From: Porticoccus sp950063125
GTDB taxonomy: Bacteria; Pseudomonadota; Gammaproteobacteria; Pseudomonadales; Porticoccaceae
NCBI RefSeq assembly: GCF_963973895.1
Contig: NZ_CAXBBF010000006.1
Length of the DNA: 64,000 nucleotides
Reading direction: 5' to 3' (one strand)
In this document: positions 1 through 9,050 of the stretch, piece by piece
Layout of the letters: the number at the start of each line of letters is the position of its first letter
Position numbering within the stretch: position 1 is the stretch's first letter
Position numbers and translations under genes: made by a program
The notes under the pieces: generated by a model
Database searches by the model: none
Told to the model about the DNA's origin: nothing
The model's input: only the letters and a program-made list of their open reading frames with translations

Positions 1-1519
1 TCAGAGAAAAACGCTCGGGAATAAAGGGGTTTTTTCCAGGCAACGACAGGTCAGTGGTCGCCGCCACAGGCTGTATTTTCGGTAGCGGTTCAACTTTGTA
101 GGGCACCTGATAGAGAGTCGTCGCTGCGTTGGTTTCAACTTCCGGTGCAGCCAATAACACCATGGCATTATCCGCTGTCATACGGGAAGCCATATCGGCG
201 ATCAGCCCGGCATCATAAAGATCCATGCGGTAGGGCCCACGGAGCACTTCAGTGTAGGGGTATTGATGAAGGCGATTGGCCAGACGACTCACCCTATGCA
301 CCGGGTCATCCTGCTCCATGTAACGAAACTGCATGTTTGCCAGCGCGCCCTGCTCGTCAAAACGCCACTGGGAAATCCCCTCATCAGCAACCAGATCGAT
401 CTGGCGGAATACCAGTGACAGCACCTGTTGCCAGTTTGCGTAACCCTCCGGTGTCAAGCCAACCGTCACACTGAAACTGCTGCCGCTGGTATCGGAAATA
501 CCCTGGCCGGCCCGCAGGTTCTCGGCCCAGCCCCTGTTTTTCAACAGCCAAAGCAGACTGCCCTTACCCTCGTGACCGATCAGATTGCCAAGATAGCCGA
601 GCGGTTGTTCACGTTGATACTGATCCACTGCCGGCAGGGGAAAGGTGATGGACAACTCCCGCATCTCACGAACGGGTTGCACAGAGACCAGCTTCGGCGG
701 CTCACCCGGTTCCAACAGTGGTTTGCCATGCTTTGGCTGCTGGCTGGCATGGTTGGGCACATTGGCAAAGCGGTCTCTGACCATGGCTTCCAACTGATCC
801 AGAGGCTGTGGCGCCAAAACCACGAGGGCCATCCGGTTGGCTGAATAGTGCGCCTTGTAAAAAGAGAGCAGGTCCTCGCGAAGCTGACCCTTTTCATCCG
901 CCAGCGTATCCAGATTACCGACGCTGAATTTGGCTGCCGGGTGTGCCGGATTGACGACCTGGCTGTAGACATCCATCTGGCGGCGGTAATCATCTTTGAT
1001 GCGGGCCTTGTACTCTGAATGCACTGCATTCTTTTCACGCTCTACATAATCTGCATTAAACAGTGGCGCGACAAAAAACCGTGAAAACCGGTCCAGAGCC
1101 GGCTCAAAATGCGCCGGATCAATATCAAAGAAATAGTTGGTGTGCTCGAACGACGTATAGGCATTGTGCTGCCCACCGTGCTGGCCGATGAATGCCTGAT
1201 ACTCGTCTGGCTCGGGGTATTTGTCCGTACCCAGAAACAGCATATGCTCAAGAAAATGTGCCAGCCCCTGACGTCGAACAGGGTCATGCGAACTGCCCAC
1301 GAAGACATCCAGTGCCGCCGCCGCCTTGTCCGCATCGGGATCGGAGACAAGCAGGACCTGAAGCGTATTGGGCAATGTCAGATGGCGGTAGACAGACTGA
1401 TCATTTTCACTGCGGGCAATATCACTATCACTGGAGGACTGAGGCGAAAAAGAGGTCGCCTCACTGTAAGCTCCGGCAACACAAAACAGACAGACAAATA
1501 CAACAACAAGTCTTTTCAT
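1..1519 (-). CDS. M16 family (insulinase/pitrilysin-like) zinc peptidase, C-terminal part outside the window
   Basis: The frame is open from an ATG at 1519 through base 1 without a stop, giving about 506 residues; family members of this type are near 900, so roughly half is visible. It begins with a hydrophobic signal peptide (MKRLVVVFVCLFCVAGAYS), so the product is probably periplasmic. The inverted zinc motif HFLEHMLFLGT (HxxEH) lies near residue 105 and is followed by a segment rich in N-terminal M16 features. Such enzymes degrade short peptides. The 5' end lies 24 bp from the stop of the permease gene on the same strand, so the two may be cotranscribed. Confident on family; the exact subfamily cannot be set without the C-terminal half. 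Confidence 0.88.
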   Translation of the reverse strand, partial: MKRLVVVFVCLFCVAGAYSEATSFSPQSSSDSDIARSENDQSVYRHLTLPNTLQVLLVSDPDADKAAAALDVFVGSSHDPVRRQGLAHFLEHMLFLGTDKYPEPDEYQAFIGQHGGQHNAYTSFEHTNYFFDIDPAHFEPALDRFSRFFVAPLFNADYVEREKNAVHSEYKARIKDDYRRQMDVYSQVVNPAHPAAKFSVGNLDTLADEKGQLREDLLSFYKAHYSANRMALVVLAPQPLDQLEAMVRDRFANVPNHASQQPKHGKPLLEPGEPPKLVSVQPVREMRELSITFPLPAVDQYQREQPLGYLGNLIGHEGKGSLLWLLKNRGWAENLRAGQGISDTSGSSFSVTVGLTPEGYANWQQVLSLVFRQIDLVADEGISQWRFDEQGALANMQFRYMEQDDPVHRVSRLANRLHQYPYTEVLRGPYRMDLYDAGLIADMASRMTADNAMVLLAAPEVETNAATTLYQVPYKVEPLPKIQPVAATTDLSLPGKNPFIPERFSL

Positions 1520-1542
1520 GGAATTCCATCTTATGGGTAAAG

Positions 1543-2613
1543 TTACTCCGACAACGGGTTCGGCAAATCAGTTCGCGGCCAGGCGTTATAAAGCGCCTTG
1601 ACCAGCGTGGCGAGGGGAATGGCAAAAAACACCCCCCAGAAACCCCACAGGCCGCCAAACACCAGGACCGCGAGGATAATCGCAATGGGATGAAGGTTAA
1701 CAGCTTCCGAAAACAGTAGTGGCACCAACACATTACCATCCAGCGCCTGAATAATCCCGTAACCCACCATCAGCCAGAGCAGTTCCGAGCCAAACCCCCA
1801 CTGAAAGTAACCCACGGCGGCGATTGGAAAAGTGACGATCATCGCTCCGATATAGGGTATCACTACTGACAATCCCACCAGGAGTCCCAGCAGAGCAGCA
1901 TATTGCAATCCCATAAAAAGAAAAAAGACGTAGCTGACCAGCCCCACCACCAGTATTTCAATGGCTTTGCCACGCACATAATTGGCCATTTGCAGGTTCA
2001 TTTCATGCCAGATCCGCCACATGACAGGCCGCTCCTGGGGCAGCATAGAGGCGAGCAGGTCCAACAGCTCCTCCTTGTCTTTCAGCATAAAAAATACCAG
2101 CAGCGGAACCAGTACCAGATAGACCATCATGATGACCAGGCTGGGAAAGGTACTGAAAGAAAAACTCACCAGTCGCTCTGCCATACTCGCCACTTCCTTT
2201 GATGCCTGACCCAGCAACTCTTTCAGCTGGGACTCTGAAATGAGGTGCGGATACTCTTCGGGAAGCAACAGCAGGACACTTTGCCAGTGCCGTATCATGT
2301 CCGGAATTTCACTGGCAAGATTGGCGGCCTGACGTCCGATCAGGGGCAGAACGACGATCAGAATCGTGAGGAATACACCGACAAACAACAGGAATACCAG
2401 CACCACCGCAACCAGACGGGGTACTCTCCATCTAACCAGACGATTGACACCACCCTGGAGCAGAAAAGCAAAAATAATGGCTGCAACAAAAGGGGCCAGA
2501 ATCTGGCCAAAGGTGACCATAACGACCAACGCAATCACCAGCATCAAAGCCAGCAATACCGCTTCTTCTTCACCAAAGTAGCGGTCGACCCAAGTGCCAA
2601 GCACTTTCCACAT
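1543..2613 (-). CDS. AI-2E family (PerM/UPF0118) membrane permease
   Basis: The 356-residue product is mostly hydrophobic, with about seven to eight predicted membrane segments: paired helices at the N-terminus (about residues 18-90), a central soluble stretch (about 95-150) and a C-terminal block with the family's Gly-rich sequence VGLSVVIPYIGAMIVTFP. This is the layout and size of the AI-2E exporter/PerM family. Characterised members include an AI-2 exporter and Na+/H+-type antiporters, so the substrate cannot be stated. It lies directly upstream of the M16 peptidase on the same strand and back-to-back with the M48 protease gene. The roughly 235-bp gap before 2849 should hold both promoters. 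Confidence 0.85.
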   Translation of the reverse strand: MWKVLGTWVDRYFGEEEAVLLALMLVIALVVMVTFGQILAPFVAAIIFAFLLQGGVNRLVRWRVPRLVAVVLVFLLFVGVFLTILIVVLPLIGRQAANLASEIPDMIRHWQSVLLLLPEEYPHLISESQLKELLGQASKEVASMAERLVSFSFSTFPSLVIMMVYLVLVPLLVFFMLKDKEELLDLLASMLPQERPVMWRIWHEMNLQMANYVRGKAIEILVVGLVSYVFFLFMGLQYAALLGLLVGLSVVIPYIGAMIVTFPIAAVGYFQWGFGSELLWLMVGYGIIQALDGNVLVPLLFSEAVNLHPIAIILAVLVFGGLWGFWGVFFAIPLATLVKALYNAWPRTDLPNPLSE

Positions 2614-2848
2614 AGCATTTTTCCTGTCGGGGCAATTAAAAAATTACAAAAATCAGATTACGAAATCATTACCAGTGCATCAAGGACTGGTGAAACATCT
2701 GCGATGTGGTCGGTTTTTTCAGATGAAAACGCACGAATCCGCATGAATTAGGTCATAGAGTTGCGTTACTATCCAGAGAAATTGTCACCCTCTCACATAT
2801 CACTTTCACGTATTAATGGATGTTCAAGCAGTGCACACAGGCTCCATC

Positions 2849-4282
2849 ATGTTTTTCCTGAACCGGTTAATGCTGACCGTGCTGCTGATCGCGCCGGCAC
2901 ACAGCGCCAATATTGAGTTGCCAGCGCTGGGCGATACCGCCTCAGCCATTATCTCACAGCAACAGGAATTTGAACTCGGACAGGCCTGGCTGCGAGCCTA
3001 CCGCAGCAGGATCTCCGAATACAACGATCCCCAACTGTATGATTACCTGGAGGGACTACTCTACCAACTCGCCGCCCACAGCGAATTAAAAGATCACCGC
3101 CTATCACTGGTGACGATCAATAATCCATCAATGAACGCCTTCGCGGTTCCGGGTGGCGTTATTGGCGTACACACGGGGTTGTTCCGCTACGCCAAGACCG
3201 AACACCAGATCGCCTCTGTGCTGGCCCATGAGCTGGCTCACCTCAGCCAGCGGCATTTTGCCCGCCGGGTCGAACAACAGCGCAAGAACGCGACCACCAC
3301 GATGGCTGCCATGCTGGCCAGCCTCGTGATTGCCGCCACTGTGGGCGGTGATGCCGGGATGGCCGCGATGACCGCCAGTCAGGCTCACAGCATGGAAAAT
3401 GCCATGCGTTACAGCCGTCAAAACGAACAGGAAGCCGATCGACTCGGCATCCAGACAATTTACGCCGCCGGTATGGACCCGAAAGGTGTCTCCGCCATGT
3501 TCGAGCAAATGCTGCGGGCAACCCGCTACACCGGCAGCAAACCGCCAGAATTTCTGCTCACCCACCCACTGACGGAAAATCGCGTTGCAGACGCCAAAAA
3601 CCGCGTCAGTCAATTTCCGTTAAAACATTATCCGGATAATATTGAATATCACTTGATGCGGGCCCGCGCGCTGGTTGCCATCGAAAAAAATGCGGCGGCA
3701 TCGCTCAACCGCTTCAACAGCGAACTGGAAGGCGACAGCCTCAATAAGGATGCCTCTCGCTACGGCCTGGTTTTGGCGCACATGGGGCTGGGGAACTTCG
3801 ATGATGCAAGAAAAAACCTCAGCCAGTTAATTAGCTCATCGCCCGATAGACTCACTTACCTATTGGCTGAGATCGAAATTGACCGCCGGGAAGGGAAATA
3901 TATTTCGGCCATCGAGAAGGCGCAAAACCTTTTGCGCCACAATTCGAAAAGTTATGCGCTCAGGATGATGCTGGCCGAAGTTTACCTCAAGGCCAACCAG
4001 TTCACCGAGTCTGAAAAAGTGCTTGAAGAGCTGGCCCAGCGCTACCCCGATCGACCCTACGTCTGGTTTCAGCTGGCGGAAGTCAGTGGTCTGGCCGGCG
4101 ATATCGCCGGAGTACACAAGGCCCGCGCGCAATATTTTATTCTCAACGGGGTATTTGACAAGGCCAGGGAACAACTGGGTTATGCCAGAAAACTGCTGGT
4201 TCACGATTATCAGGAGACTGCCATTATTGACCAGCAGCTGAGAGATCTGGCCGATTTGCAGGAAAAGATGAAAAACTTCTAG
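2849..4282 (+). CDS. bepA: M48 family metalloprotease with TPR repeats, BepA (YfgC)-like
   Basis: An outer-membrane quality-control protease in E. coli (BepA) that degrades or helps assemble stalled LptD and other beta-barrels. The 477-residue product has a signal peptide (MFFLNRLMLTVLLIAPAHSA), the zinc motif HELAH near residue 127, a downstream EAD zinc ligand near 195, and a TPR-rich C-terminal half (about residues 270-470). I chose the ATG at 2849 because it starts exactly at the signal peptide; an in-frame ATG at 2816 would add 11 residues of non-signal sequence. Length and domain order match BepA. Neighbours nadA and the permease are divergent or convergent single units. Confidence 0.88.
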   Translation: MFFLNRLMLTVLLIAPAHSANIELPALGDTASAIISQQQEFELGQAWLRAYRSRISEYNDPQLYDYLEGLLYQLAAHSELKDHRLSLVTINNPSMNAFAVPGGVIGVHTGLFRYAKTEHQIASVLAHELAHLSQRHFARRVEQQRKNATTTMAAMLASLVIAATVGGDAGMAAMTASQAHSMENAMRYSRQNEQEADRLGIQTIYAAGMDPKGVSAMFEQMLRATRYTGSKPPEFLLTHPLTENRVADAKNRVSQFPLKHYPDNIEYHLMRARALVAIEKNAAASLNRFNSELEGDSLNKDASRYGLVLAHMGLGNFDDARKNLSQLISSSPDRLTYLLAEIEIDRREGKYISAIEKAQNLLRHNSKSYALRMMLAEVYLKANQFTESEKVLEELAQRYPDRPYVWFQLAEVSGLAGDIAGVHKARAQYFILNGVFDKAREQLGYARKLLVHDYQETAIIDQQLRDLADLQEKMKNF

Positions 4283-4327
4283 GGGTGACAGCTGCAAGTC
4301 AAGCAGTCTGCCCGGCGTTGCAGAGAG

Positions 4328-5401
4328 TTACGACTCGGCCAACTGCTGCTCGCGAAATGCCAGCATCCGCTGCAGAGATACCATTGCGCGCCGGCCAACC
4401 GCTGGGTCCACATGAATCTCGTTGGTGCCGTGCTCAAGTGACTCCATCAGGTTCTCCAGATGATTCATGGCCATCCAGGGACAATGGGCACAACTCCGGC
4501 AGGTGGCTCCCTCACCGGCAGTGGGCGCAATAATCAATTCTTTGTCCGGCGCCGCCTGCTGCATCTTGTAAAAAATACCGCTATCCGTGGCAACAATCAT
4601 CTGCTGGTTGGGCAGGGTCCTGGCAGCCTCGATCAGTTGTGAGGTGGATCCCACCACATCGGCAATGGCCACCATCGCTTCCGGGGATTCAGGGTGAACC
4701 AGAATAGCGGCACCGGGGTAGAGCTGTTTGATACTGAGCACCCCCCGGGCCTTGAACTCCTCGTGGACAATACAACTGCCATCCCACAACAGCATGTCCG
4801 CGCCGGTTTTTTTCTGCACGTAGCTGCCGAGATATTTGTCGGGTGCCCAGAGAACCTTCTCACCACAGCTGTCCAGGTAATCCACCACATCCAGCGCAAT
4901 ACTGGATGTTACCACCCAGTCCGCACGCGCCTTTACCTCCGCCGAAGTGTTCGCGTAAACAACCACCGTGCGATCTGGGTTTTCATCGCAGAAATCATTG
5001 AAATCATTGGCAGGGCAGCCGATATCCAGAGAGCAGGTTGCTTCCAGAGTAGGCATCAGTACCGTTTTTTCCGGATTCAGAATTTTCGCGGTTTCGCCCA
5101 TAAACCTGACGCCGGCCACGATCAGGGTGGAAGCCGGGTGATCATGGCCAAAGCGGGCCATTTCCAGAGAATCCGAGACCAGCCCACCCGTCTCTTCGGC
5201 TAAAGACTGAATGACCGGATCTGTGTAGTAGTGTGCCACGATAACTGCATTGCGCTCTTTCAACAGCCGCTTGATCGAAGTCCGATATGCGGCCTCTTGC
5301 TCGGGCGTGTAGCGAGGCTCCTCATGCAGTTTGCCGAGATACTGCTCGACCACCTCACGGTGATCAGAATCGCTGGCAATATGGAGTTTGGGATCTTTCA
5401 T
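4328..5401 (-). CDS. nadA: Quinolinate synthase A
   Basis: Condenses iminoaspartate with dihydroxyacetone phosphate to quinolinate in de novo NAD synthesis; a cytosolic 4Fe-4S enzyme. The 357-residue product has the cysteine clusters expected to ligate the cluster: TCSLDIGCPAND (about 122-133), LWDGSCIVHEEF (about 208) and EGATCRSCAHCPW (about 298-310). Length is typical of the proteobacterial form. It stands alone, convergent with the M48 gene, and is the chromosomal left flank of the tRNA-Lys island; nadA near queC and tRNA-Lys is the ancestral arrangement in related bacteria. Confidence 0.96.
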   Translation of the reverse strand: MKDPKLHIASDSDHREVVEQYLGKLHEEPRYTPEQEAAYRTSIKRLLKERNAVIVAHYYTDPVIQSLAEETGGLVSDSLEMARFGHDHPASTLIVAGVRFMGETAKILNPEKTVLMPTLEATCSLDIGCPANDFNDFCDENPDRTVVVYANTSAEVKARADWVVTSSIALDVVDYLDSCGEKVLWAPDKYLGSYVQKKTGADMLLWDGSCIVHEEFKARGVLSIKQLYPGAAILVHPESPEAMVAIADVVGSTSQLIEAARTLPNQQMIVATDSGIFYKMQQAAPDKELIIAPTAGEGATCRSCAHCPWMAMNHLENLMESLEHGTNEIHVDPAVGRRAMVSLQRMLAFREQQLAES

Positions 5402-5639
5402 AAAAAACCGAAATTAAGTACTACGCAAGAATTTTACCATAGATACCAGATCCCTCTGTTGCCAATTTGACTGAGTGTGTCTGGTCATTTTGACACTGGC
5501 AAACAACCACCGTTCACGACGCGAATTCGCAGGCCCGTTTAAAATAATGCAGCATCACCATTCCACCACCTCTAGACTGGCTATGGACGGTATTGCATGC
5601 GGTTCAATCACGACTATTCAACGCCTTACGCACAGACAC

Positions 5640-5662
5640 AAAAAAGCCGGGGCAAGCCCGGC
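5640..5662 (-). terminator. Rho-independent terminator after a lost tRNA-Lys copy
   Basis: A GC-rich stem GCCGGG/CCCGGC with a five-base loop (5646-5662) is followed on the - strand by a run of six T. It lies just downstream of the 20-bp tRNA-Lys 3' remnant at 5673-5692, as expected for the terminator of an old tandem tRNA gene. Confidence 0.7.
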
Positions 5663-5672
5663 ATTTCTGTAT

Positions 5673-5692
5673 TTGGTGGGTCGTGCTGGATT
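5673..5692 (-). pseudogene. 3' remnant of a tRNA-Lys gene (20 bp)
   Basis: These bases match the 3' end of tRNA-Lys (acceptor ACGACCCACCA plus the start of the T stem) and then diverge abruptly. With the following terminator it is the tail of a second tRNA-Lys gene or an older attachment scar. The 240 bp on its left, back to nadA, show no gene. Confidence 0.6.
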
Positions 5693-5695
5693 GAC

Positions 5696-5777
5696 TCAAA
5701 ACAGTTTGTCACTGTTTTGACCCCTTGGGGGCTTCGCGGCCCTGCGGCCGCTCGGTCCAAACTCCTGACGGAGTTTG
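5696..5777. repeat. Cluster of perfect inverted repeats between two tRNA-Lys remnants
   Basis: Two perfect stems are visible: TCAAAACAG (5696-5704) with CTGTTTTGA (5712-5720), and CAAACTCC (5758-5765) with GGAGTTTG (5770-5777). GC-rich partial palindromes lie between them. There is no ORF. It could be a repetitive extragenic palindrome type element or a degraded mobile-element end; other copies in the genome would be needed to tell. Confidence 0.5.
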
Positions 5778-5822
5778 TCGAACCACGCTTTAACGAACGA
5801 GTCCACAACAAATCGCCTACAA

Positions 5823-5857
5823 ATAAAAAGGCCACCCCAATGGGGTGGCCGTTTTAT
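5823..5857 (-). terminator. Rho-independent terminator of the native tRNA-Lys
   Basis: Stem GGCCACCCC/GGGGTGGCC (5830-5850) followed on the - strand by T-rich sequence. It sits 13 bp beyond the tRNA 3' fragment at 5863-5909, so it was the terminator of tRNA-Lys before the island separated it from the gene by 11.5 kb. Confidence 0.8.
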
Positions 5858-5862
5858 TTGTT

Positions 5863-5909
5863 TGGTGGGTCGTGCTGGATTCGAACCAGCGACCAATTGG
5901 TTAAAAGCC
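5863..5909 (-). repeat. Displaced 3' part of tRNA-Lys: distal attachment-site repeat of the island
   Basis: These 47 bp match the last 47 bp of the intact tRNA-Lys (17338-17384) at 46 positions, then diverge at 5910. The one difference lies in the acceptor stem. Here it reads ACGACCC, which pairs perfectly with the 5' strand GGGTCGT of the intact gene, so this copy is the original chromosomal 3' end. This is the classic signature of integration into a tRNA 3' end. Confidence 0.88.
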
Positions 5910-6337
5910 GGATAGCCAATTTCCATGTGATTGATTTTATTTAACTTTTATCGGTGACGCCCGTTGCAAGTTGCACCGAAATGCACAACAAAGCAGGACT
6001 GATCCCGGCAAAATCCCGGCATTGGCAGCCACTTGGATTACGACTGCCGGTCGGCTTCCGTGAAGGCTTTTTCCAATCGCCTCAGCGGGTTATCGAAGCG
6101 CACTTTTTCCGGTTTGAACAACTCCGGCCCCCAGCCAGCCGATTGCATCCTGGATAGCTACGTGCAGATCCCAGAAGGAGTATCGGGCCGGCACCGAGTC
6201 AGTCGTAGATCGACACGACCCGCGAAACCATACCACCCAGCAGAGAGGAGCCCGGCAGGGGGTCCTTGATGACGATCCGTCCGATCCGAAGTATAAGAAA
6301 AACAAACGGCATATAGTGGGAAAAATTTCTTTCCAAG
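5910..6337. other. Left end of the island, no convincing gene
   Basis: No ORF here has a recognisable product. The segment 6003-6025 contains two spaced CCGGCA units like those at 17251-17272 near the other island end, possibly integrase arm sites. The chromosomal stretch 5402-5639 to the left is also without genes and should hold the nadA promoter. Confidence 0.5.
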
Positions 6338-7914
6338 GATAGGAAATATTAACGGCCTGTTGAGAGTAGAGATCCTCGCTGATTGTGCTGCCCGGTCCTG
6401 CTGACCTGTCGAAATACCCGTCTATTGACCCGAAAATCCTGTTCGCGGCGTTGAGCATGCCATTCAAATCCGTTCATTCCTGAACGGGTGCACGCGACAG
6501 CTCATGCCATGCGGTATTCACTGGCTTCCTTGCTGGTGTAGTGCTGTTGTGCTGGAATCCTTCCCAGCGAAAAGAGGCAACGTCCCAAGTGGCGCTCTGG
6601 TCGGTGGCACCAGCAATGGCCGAGTCGGTGTTTCCTGTTCTTTCTGGCGCAGGTGAGTCAGTATTCGATCGGTGACGTCCTGGTCCTCAATGCTGGCGAT
6701 GACCCTGACAGGACCGCCGCAGCGGCCACAGACCTCGATGTCGATACTGAACACACGTTTTAGGCGCTGGGCCCAGGTCATGGCGGTATGGCGCTCGGCG
6801 GGTGTGCGGACTTCTGCGTTGGAGATAGACTTGATGCCTTTCCCGCGCCTGGCTGGTGTGACGAGCCCTCGCCAGCGATGGTTCGGTGCCAGGACGCCGT
6901 GGTAGCGGGTGAGGTTGACTCTCGGTTTGGGGACCAGTGCTGCCAACCGCGCAATGAAATCCACCGGTTCGAAGGCCACCTGGGTCGTGCCATCTCGGTA
7001 CGGAGTTTTCAGCGTGTAGACCACCTTTCCTGTGGAGCTCAGTGACAGGCGGGGAACAGCCACGGCCGGACGGGATATATAGCGGCACAGCCTCTCACGT
7101 TTTTCTTTTTGATGCCCTTCGCAACTCACACCGGCATGCAGGGAAAATCCGTTGGCCTTGGCGACCCGCTCCAAACCAGGATCAGGTCGCTCCAGCGGGC
7201 GGATAGTGCGGATCATGAACGCTTTCTGGCCTTGCTGTGAGCCAACGGCTATGCGGTAGGAGATGGAGCTGCCCAGGATCTGTGGCATGGCATCGGTATC
7301 CTCGGCGGGGTCGAGGTCCAGCCAGGCACTCTCGGTGTCCTGTTCCAGCAATCCCTGGCGCTCGAGGCAGCGGCCGACGCGCTGGCTGATCAGTTGAACC
7401 AACTCCTCCAACTCGCCTTTGTCCGGTGCCCGGACGCGTTGAAATCGCGGTGGTCGATTGTCGCGATACACATAGACGCCATCCAGAAACAGGATGTGGA
7501 AATGTAAGTTGAGGTTCAGGGCGGAACCGAAGCGCTGGATTAGCGTTACGGCCCCGGTAGCGCCATCTTTGAGTGAGAATCCGGCCTTGTGGATCAGGTG
7601 GGTGGAGATCGCCCGGTAAACGATGCCCAGCACCTTGCCCATGGCTTGGGGGTGGGCGGCAAACAGGTAGCGCAGGGGAAAGGGGAAGCTGATGACCCAC
7701 TGGCGAAGCGGGACATCGGGAAACACCTCATCGGCCAGAAGGGCGGCGGTCTCGGCCATGCGCCGGGCGCCACAGCTGGGGCAGAATCCTCGTTTTTTGC
7801 AGGAAAACGCCACCAACCGCTCGAAGTGGCAGTTGTCGCAGCGCACCCGGAGAAAGCCGTGCTCGAGGCGACCGCACTTCAGGTAGGCCTCGAATTCCCG
7901 GTGGACATGGTCTG
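6338..7914 (-). mobile_element. IS91-family element, truncated at its transposase 5' side
   Basis: Nearly identical to the complete copy at 12392-14176 but ends abruptly at 7914 inside the transposase N-terminus. Its other end is precise: both copies start with GATAGGAAATATTAACGG and both are preceded by CAAG (6334-6337), i.e. CTTG when read in transposase direction, one of the tetranucleotide targets of IS91. There are no terminal inverted repeats or target duplications, as expected for rolling-circle elements. Confidence 0.85.
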
Positions 7915-7996
7915 CGGCAGTTTGCTGAGCGTTGGCTCGGCCGCTGGCGTCGCACTGATGGGCCAGGCTCGCGGATTCTATACGTTTTTCAGCCAC
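6518..7996 (-). pseudogene. IS91-family transposase, N-terminally truncated
   Basis: The frame is 492 codons long, but only the part from about residue 29 onward is transposase. The first 28 codons come from the antisense of the adjacent nhaD fragment and replace roughly 75 to 80 native residues. Retained are the Cys-rich zinc finger (CDNCHF... SCKKRGFCPSCGARRM), the HUH motif in LNLHFHILFLDG and the C-terminal CGRCGG zinc motif. It is read as a chance fusion ORF, probably inactive. The C-terminal 120 residues differ from copy two at many positions, whereas the rest is identical. Confidence 0.8.
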
Positions 7997-8092
7997 TTGC
8001 GCTGGACGCCGGCAATCGCGCTTGGCTACGCGCTAAGTATCTGGGTGCACTTTCTAATCAATGCACGATTTGTGAACGTACCCGTTCCCTAG
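7915..8092 (+). pseudogene. C-terminal fragment of a NhaD-type Na+/H+ antiporter
   Basis: From the IS91 break point to a TAG at 8090-8092 the + strand encodes about 58 residues: GSLLSVGSAAGVALMGQARG, then a FYTFFSHLRWTPAIALGY segment and a final hydrophobic helix. The GSAAGVALMG motif followed by FF, a Trp-Thr-Pro stretch and LGY resembles the end of NhaD family antiporters. Everything upstream is lost. It is a relic showing that the island once held a full transporter gene in + orientation. The family call rests on this short stretch. Confidence 0.55.
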
Positions 8093-8535
8093 AGAGATAA
8101 GGCAGTCGCCGCCGTCCCGCTGACTTCTTCCGTGTACCGCTTGCTGCTCATAAACACCTCTCTGACTGGCATTTTGTGTGGCTGTAAGGAATCAAGAAAA
8201 CTGGCAGCGATTTAAGATTGAATTCGAGGACCAATCATGAAATCGGGCCCCTGGACGATCTTATTCGATTCTGGCATCACCATTGGTTGATCGATCCGCG
8301 GGACTCCCTGAGTCACGCTACGCCGCTGCCAGCCAACGAGCGCGTGTTGCATTTCGGTAGTGAGCAAAGTGAAACTGGAGTAGCGCCGCCACCGGGCGGC
8401 TACAAATTTTAATTGTTGCAGCGCAACTATCTGCACCTTCTGCACGACCCGCCGGTTCAATCGACGACATTCGATGTGGGGTTAGGCACCGGTATTCCCG
8501 AACCAGCGCTTCGCCGATAGCGGTTTGCCTATTGT
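8093..8535. other. Non-coding stretch, no gene recognised
   Basis: Between the nhaD relic and the DUF2231 gene. Short ORFs on both strands have no domain features or convincing ribosome-binding sites. Nothing further can be supported. Confidence 0.4.
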
Positions 8536-9009
8536 TCACTGTGCTGCCGCTCCAGCCGCCGACACGCCGACGCCAAACTCGTATACGAGCTGACCGCCGA
8601 AATAGGCTGTCGCCACTATCAATCCCGCCACAACAAACTCGATGATCACAACAACCCAACTCAGATTTCTAGACAGCGTCAGGTTTCGCCACCAGATGAT
8701 CGATCGGACGACTGCCCAGGCGAACAGCACCGCAGCAGTAAGCTTTCCAAGTTCCTCATGTGTTTCCAGTACGGCAAGCGGCGTTCCCTTGCCCAATGCG
8801 ACGTCAAAGGCCAGGTCGCCAAATACAAACGCAATCGCGGCGAATACGCCGGCACATAGGGCTATTGCCGTTGATACGTTCGCCACGGCCGCGCGACCGC
8901 CAATGGGTGCCCCGCGCAGGCTTGCGCCTGCGTCAAAAATGGCTAACAGCAGCGCGAAAACGATGGGGAAATGTACAACTAGCGGATGAAACTGTTCAAT
9001 TGGCAGCAC
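8536..9009 (-). CDS. DUF2231 family small membrane protein, third gene of the copper operon
   Basis: The 157-residue product starts with HPLVVHFPIVFALLLAIFD, the signature opening of DUF2231 membrane proteins, and has four predicted membrane helices. I place the start at a GTG at 9009 because AGGAG lies nine bases upstream; the longer frame would start with TTG at 9060 and overlap copB. It follows copB by about 40 bp on the same strand. DUF2231 proteins are often found with cytochromes and metal genes, but the role is unknown. Position suggests cotranscription with copAB. Confidence 0.72.
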   Translation of the reverse strand: MLPIEQFHPLVVHFPIVFALLLAIFDAGASLRGAPIGGRAAVANVSTAIALCAGVFAAIAFVFGDLAFDVALGKGTPLAVLETHEELGKLTAAVLFAWAVVRSIIWWRNLTLSRNLSWVVVIIEFVVAGLIVATAYFGGQLVYEFGVGVSAAGAAAQ

Positions 9010-9050
9010 CGGGTTTGCTCCTGATGAATATTTCGTAGAATTTGCGTCGC

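Noticed and set aside
5696..5944. ORFs on both strands across the tRNA-Lys fragment with a sequence like AGSNPARPTK
   Set aside because: A well-known artefact of translating tRNA 3' ends; the region is a tRNA remnant with a terminator.
7589..8092. 167-codon + ORF ending in the nhaD-like tail
   Set aside because: Its first part is antisense of the IS91 transposase. Only the last about 58 codons are an nhaD relic.
8212..8660. Short - strand ORFs between the nhaD relic and the DUF2231 gene
   Set aside because: No recognisable motifs and no ribosome-binding sites.
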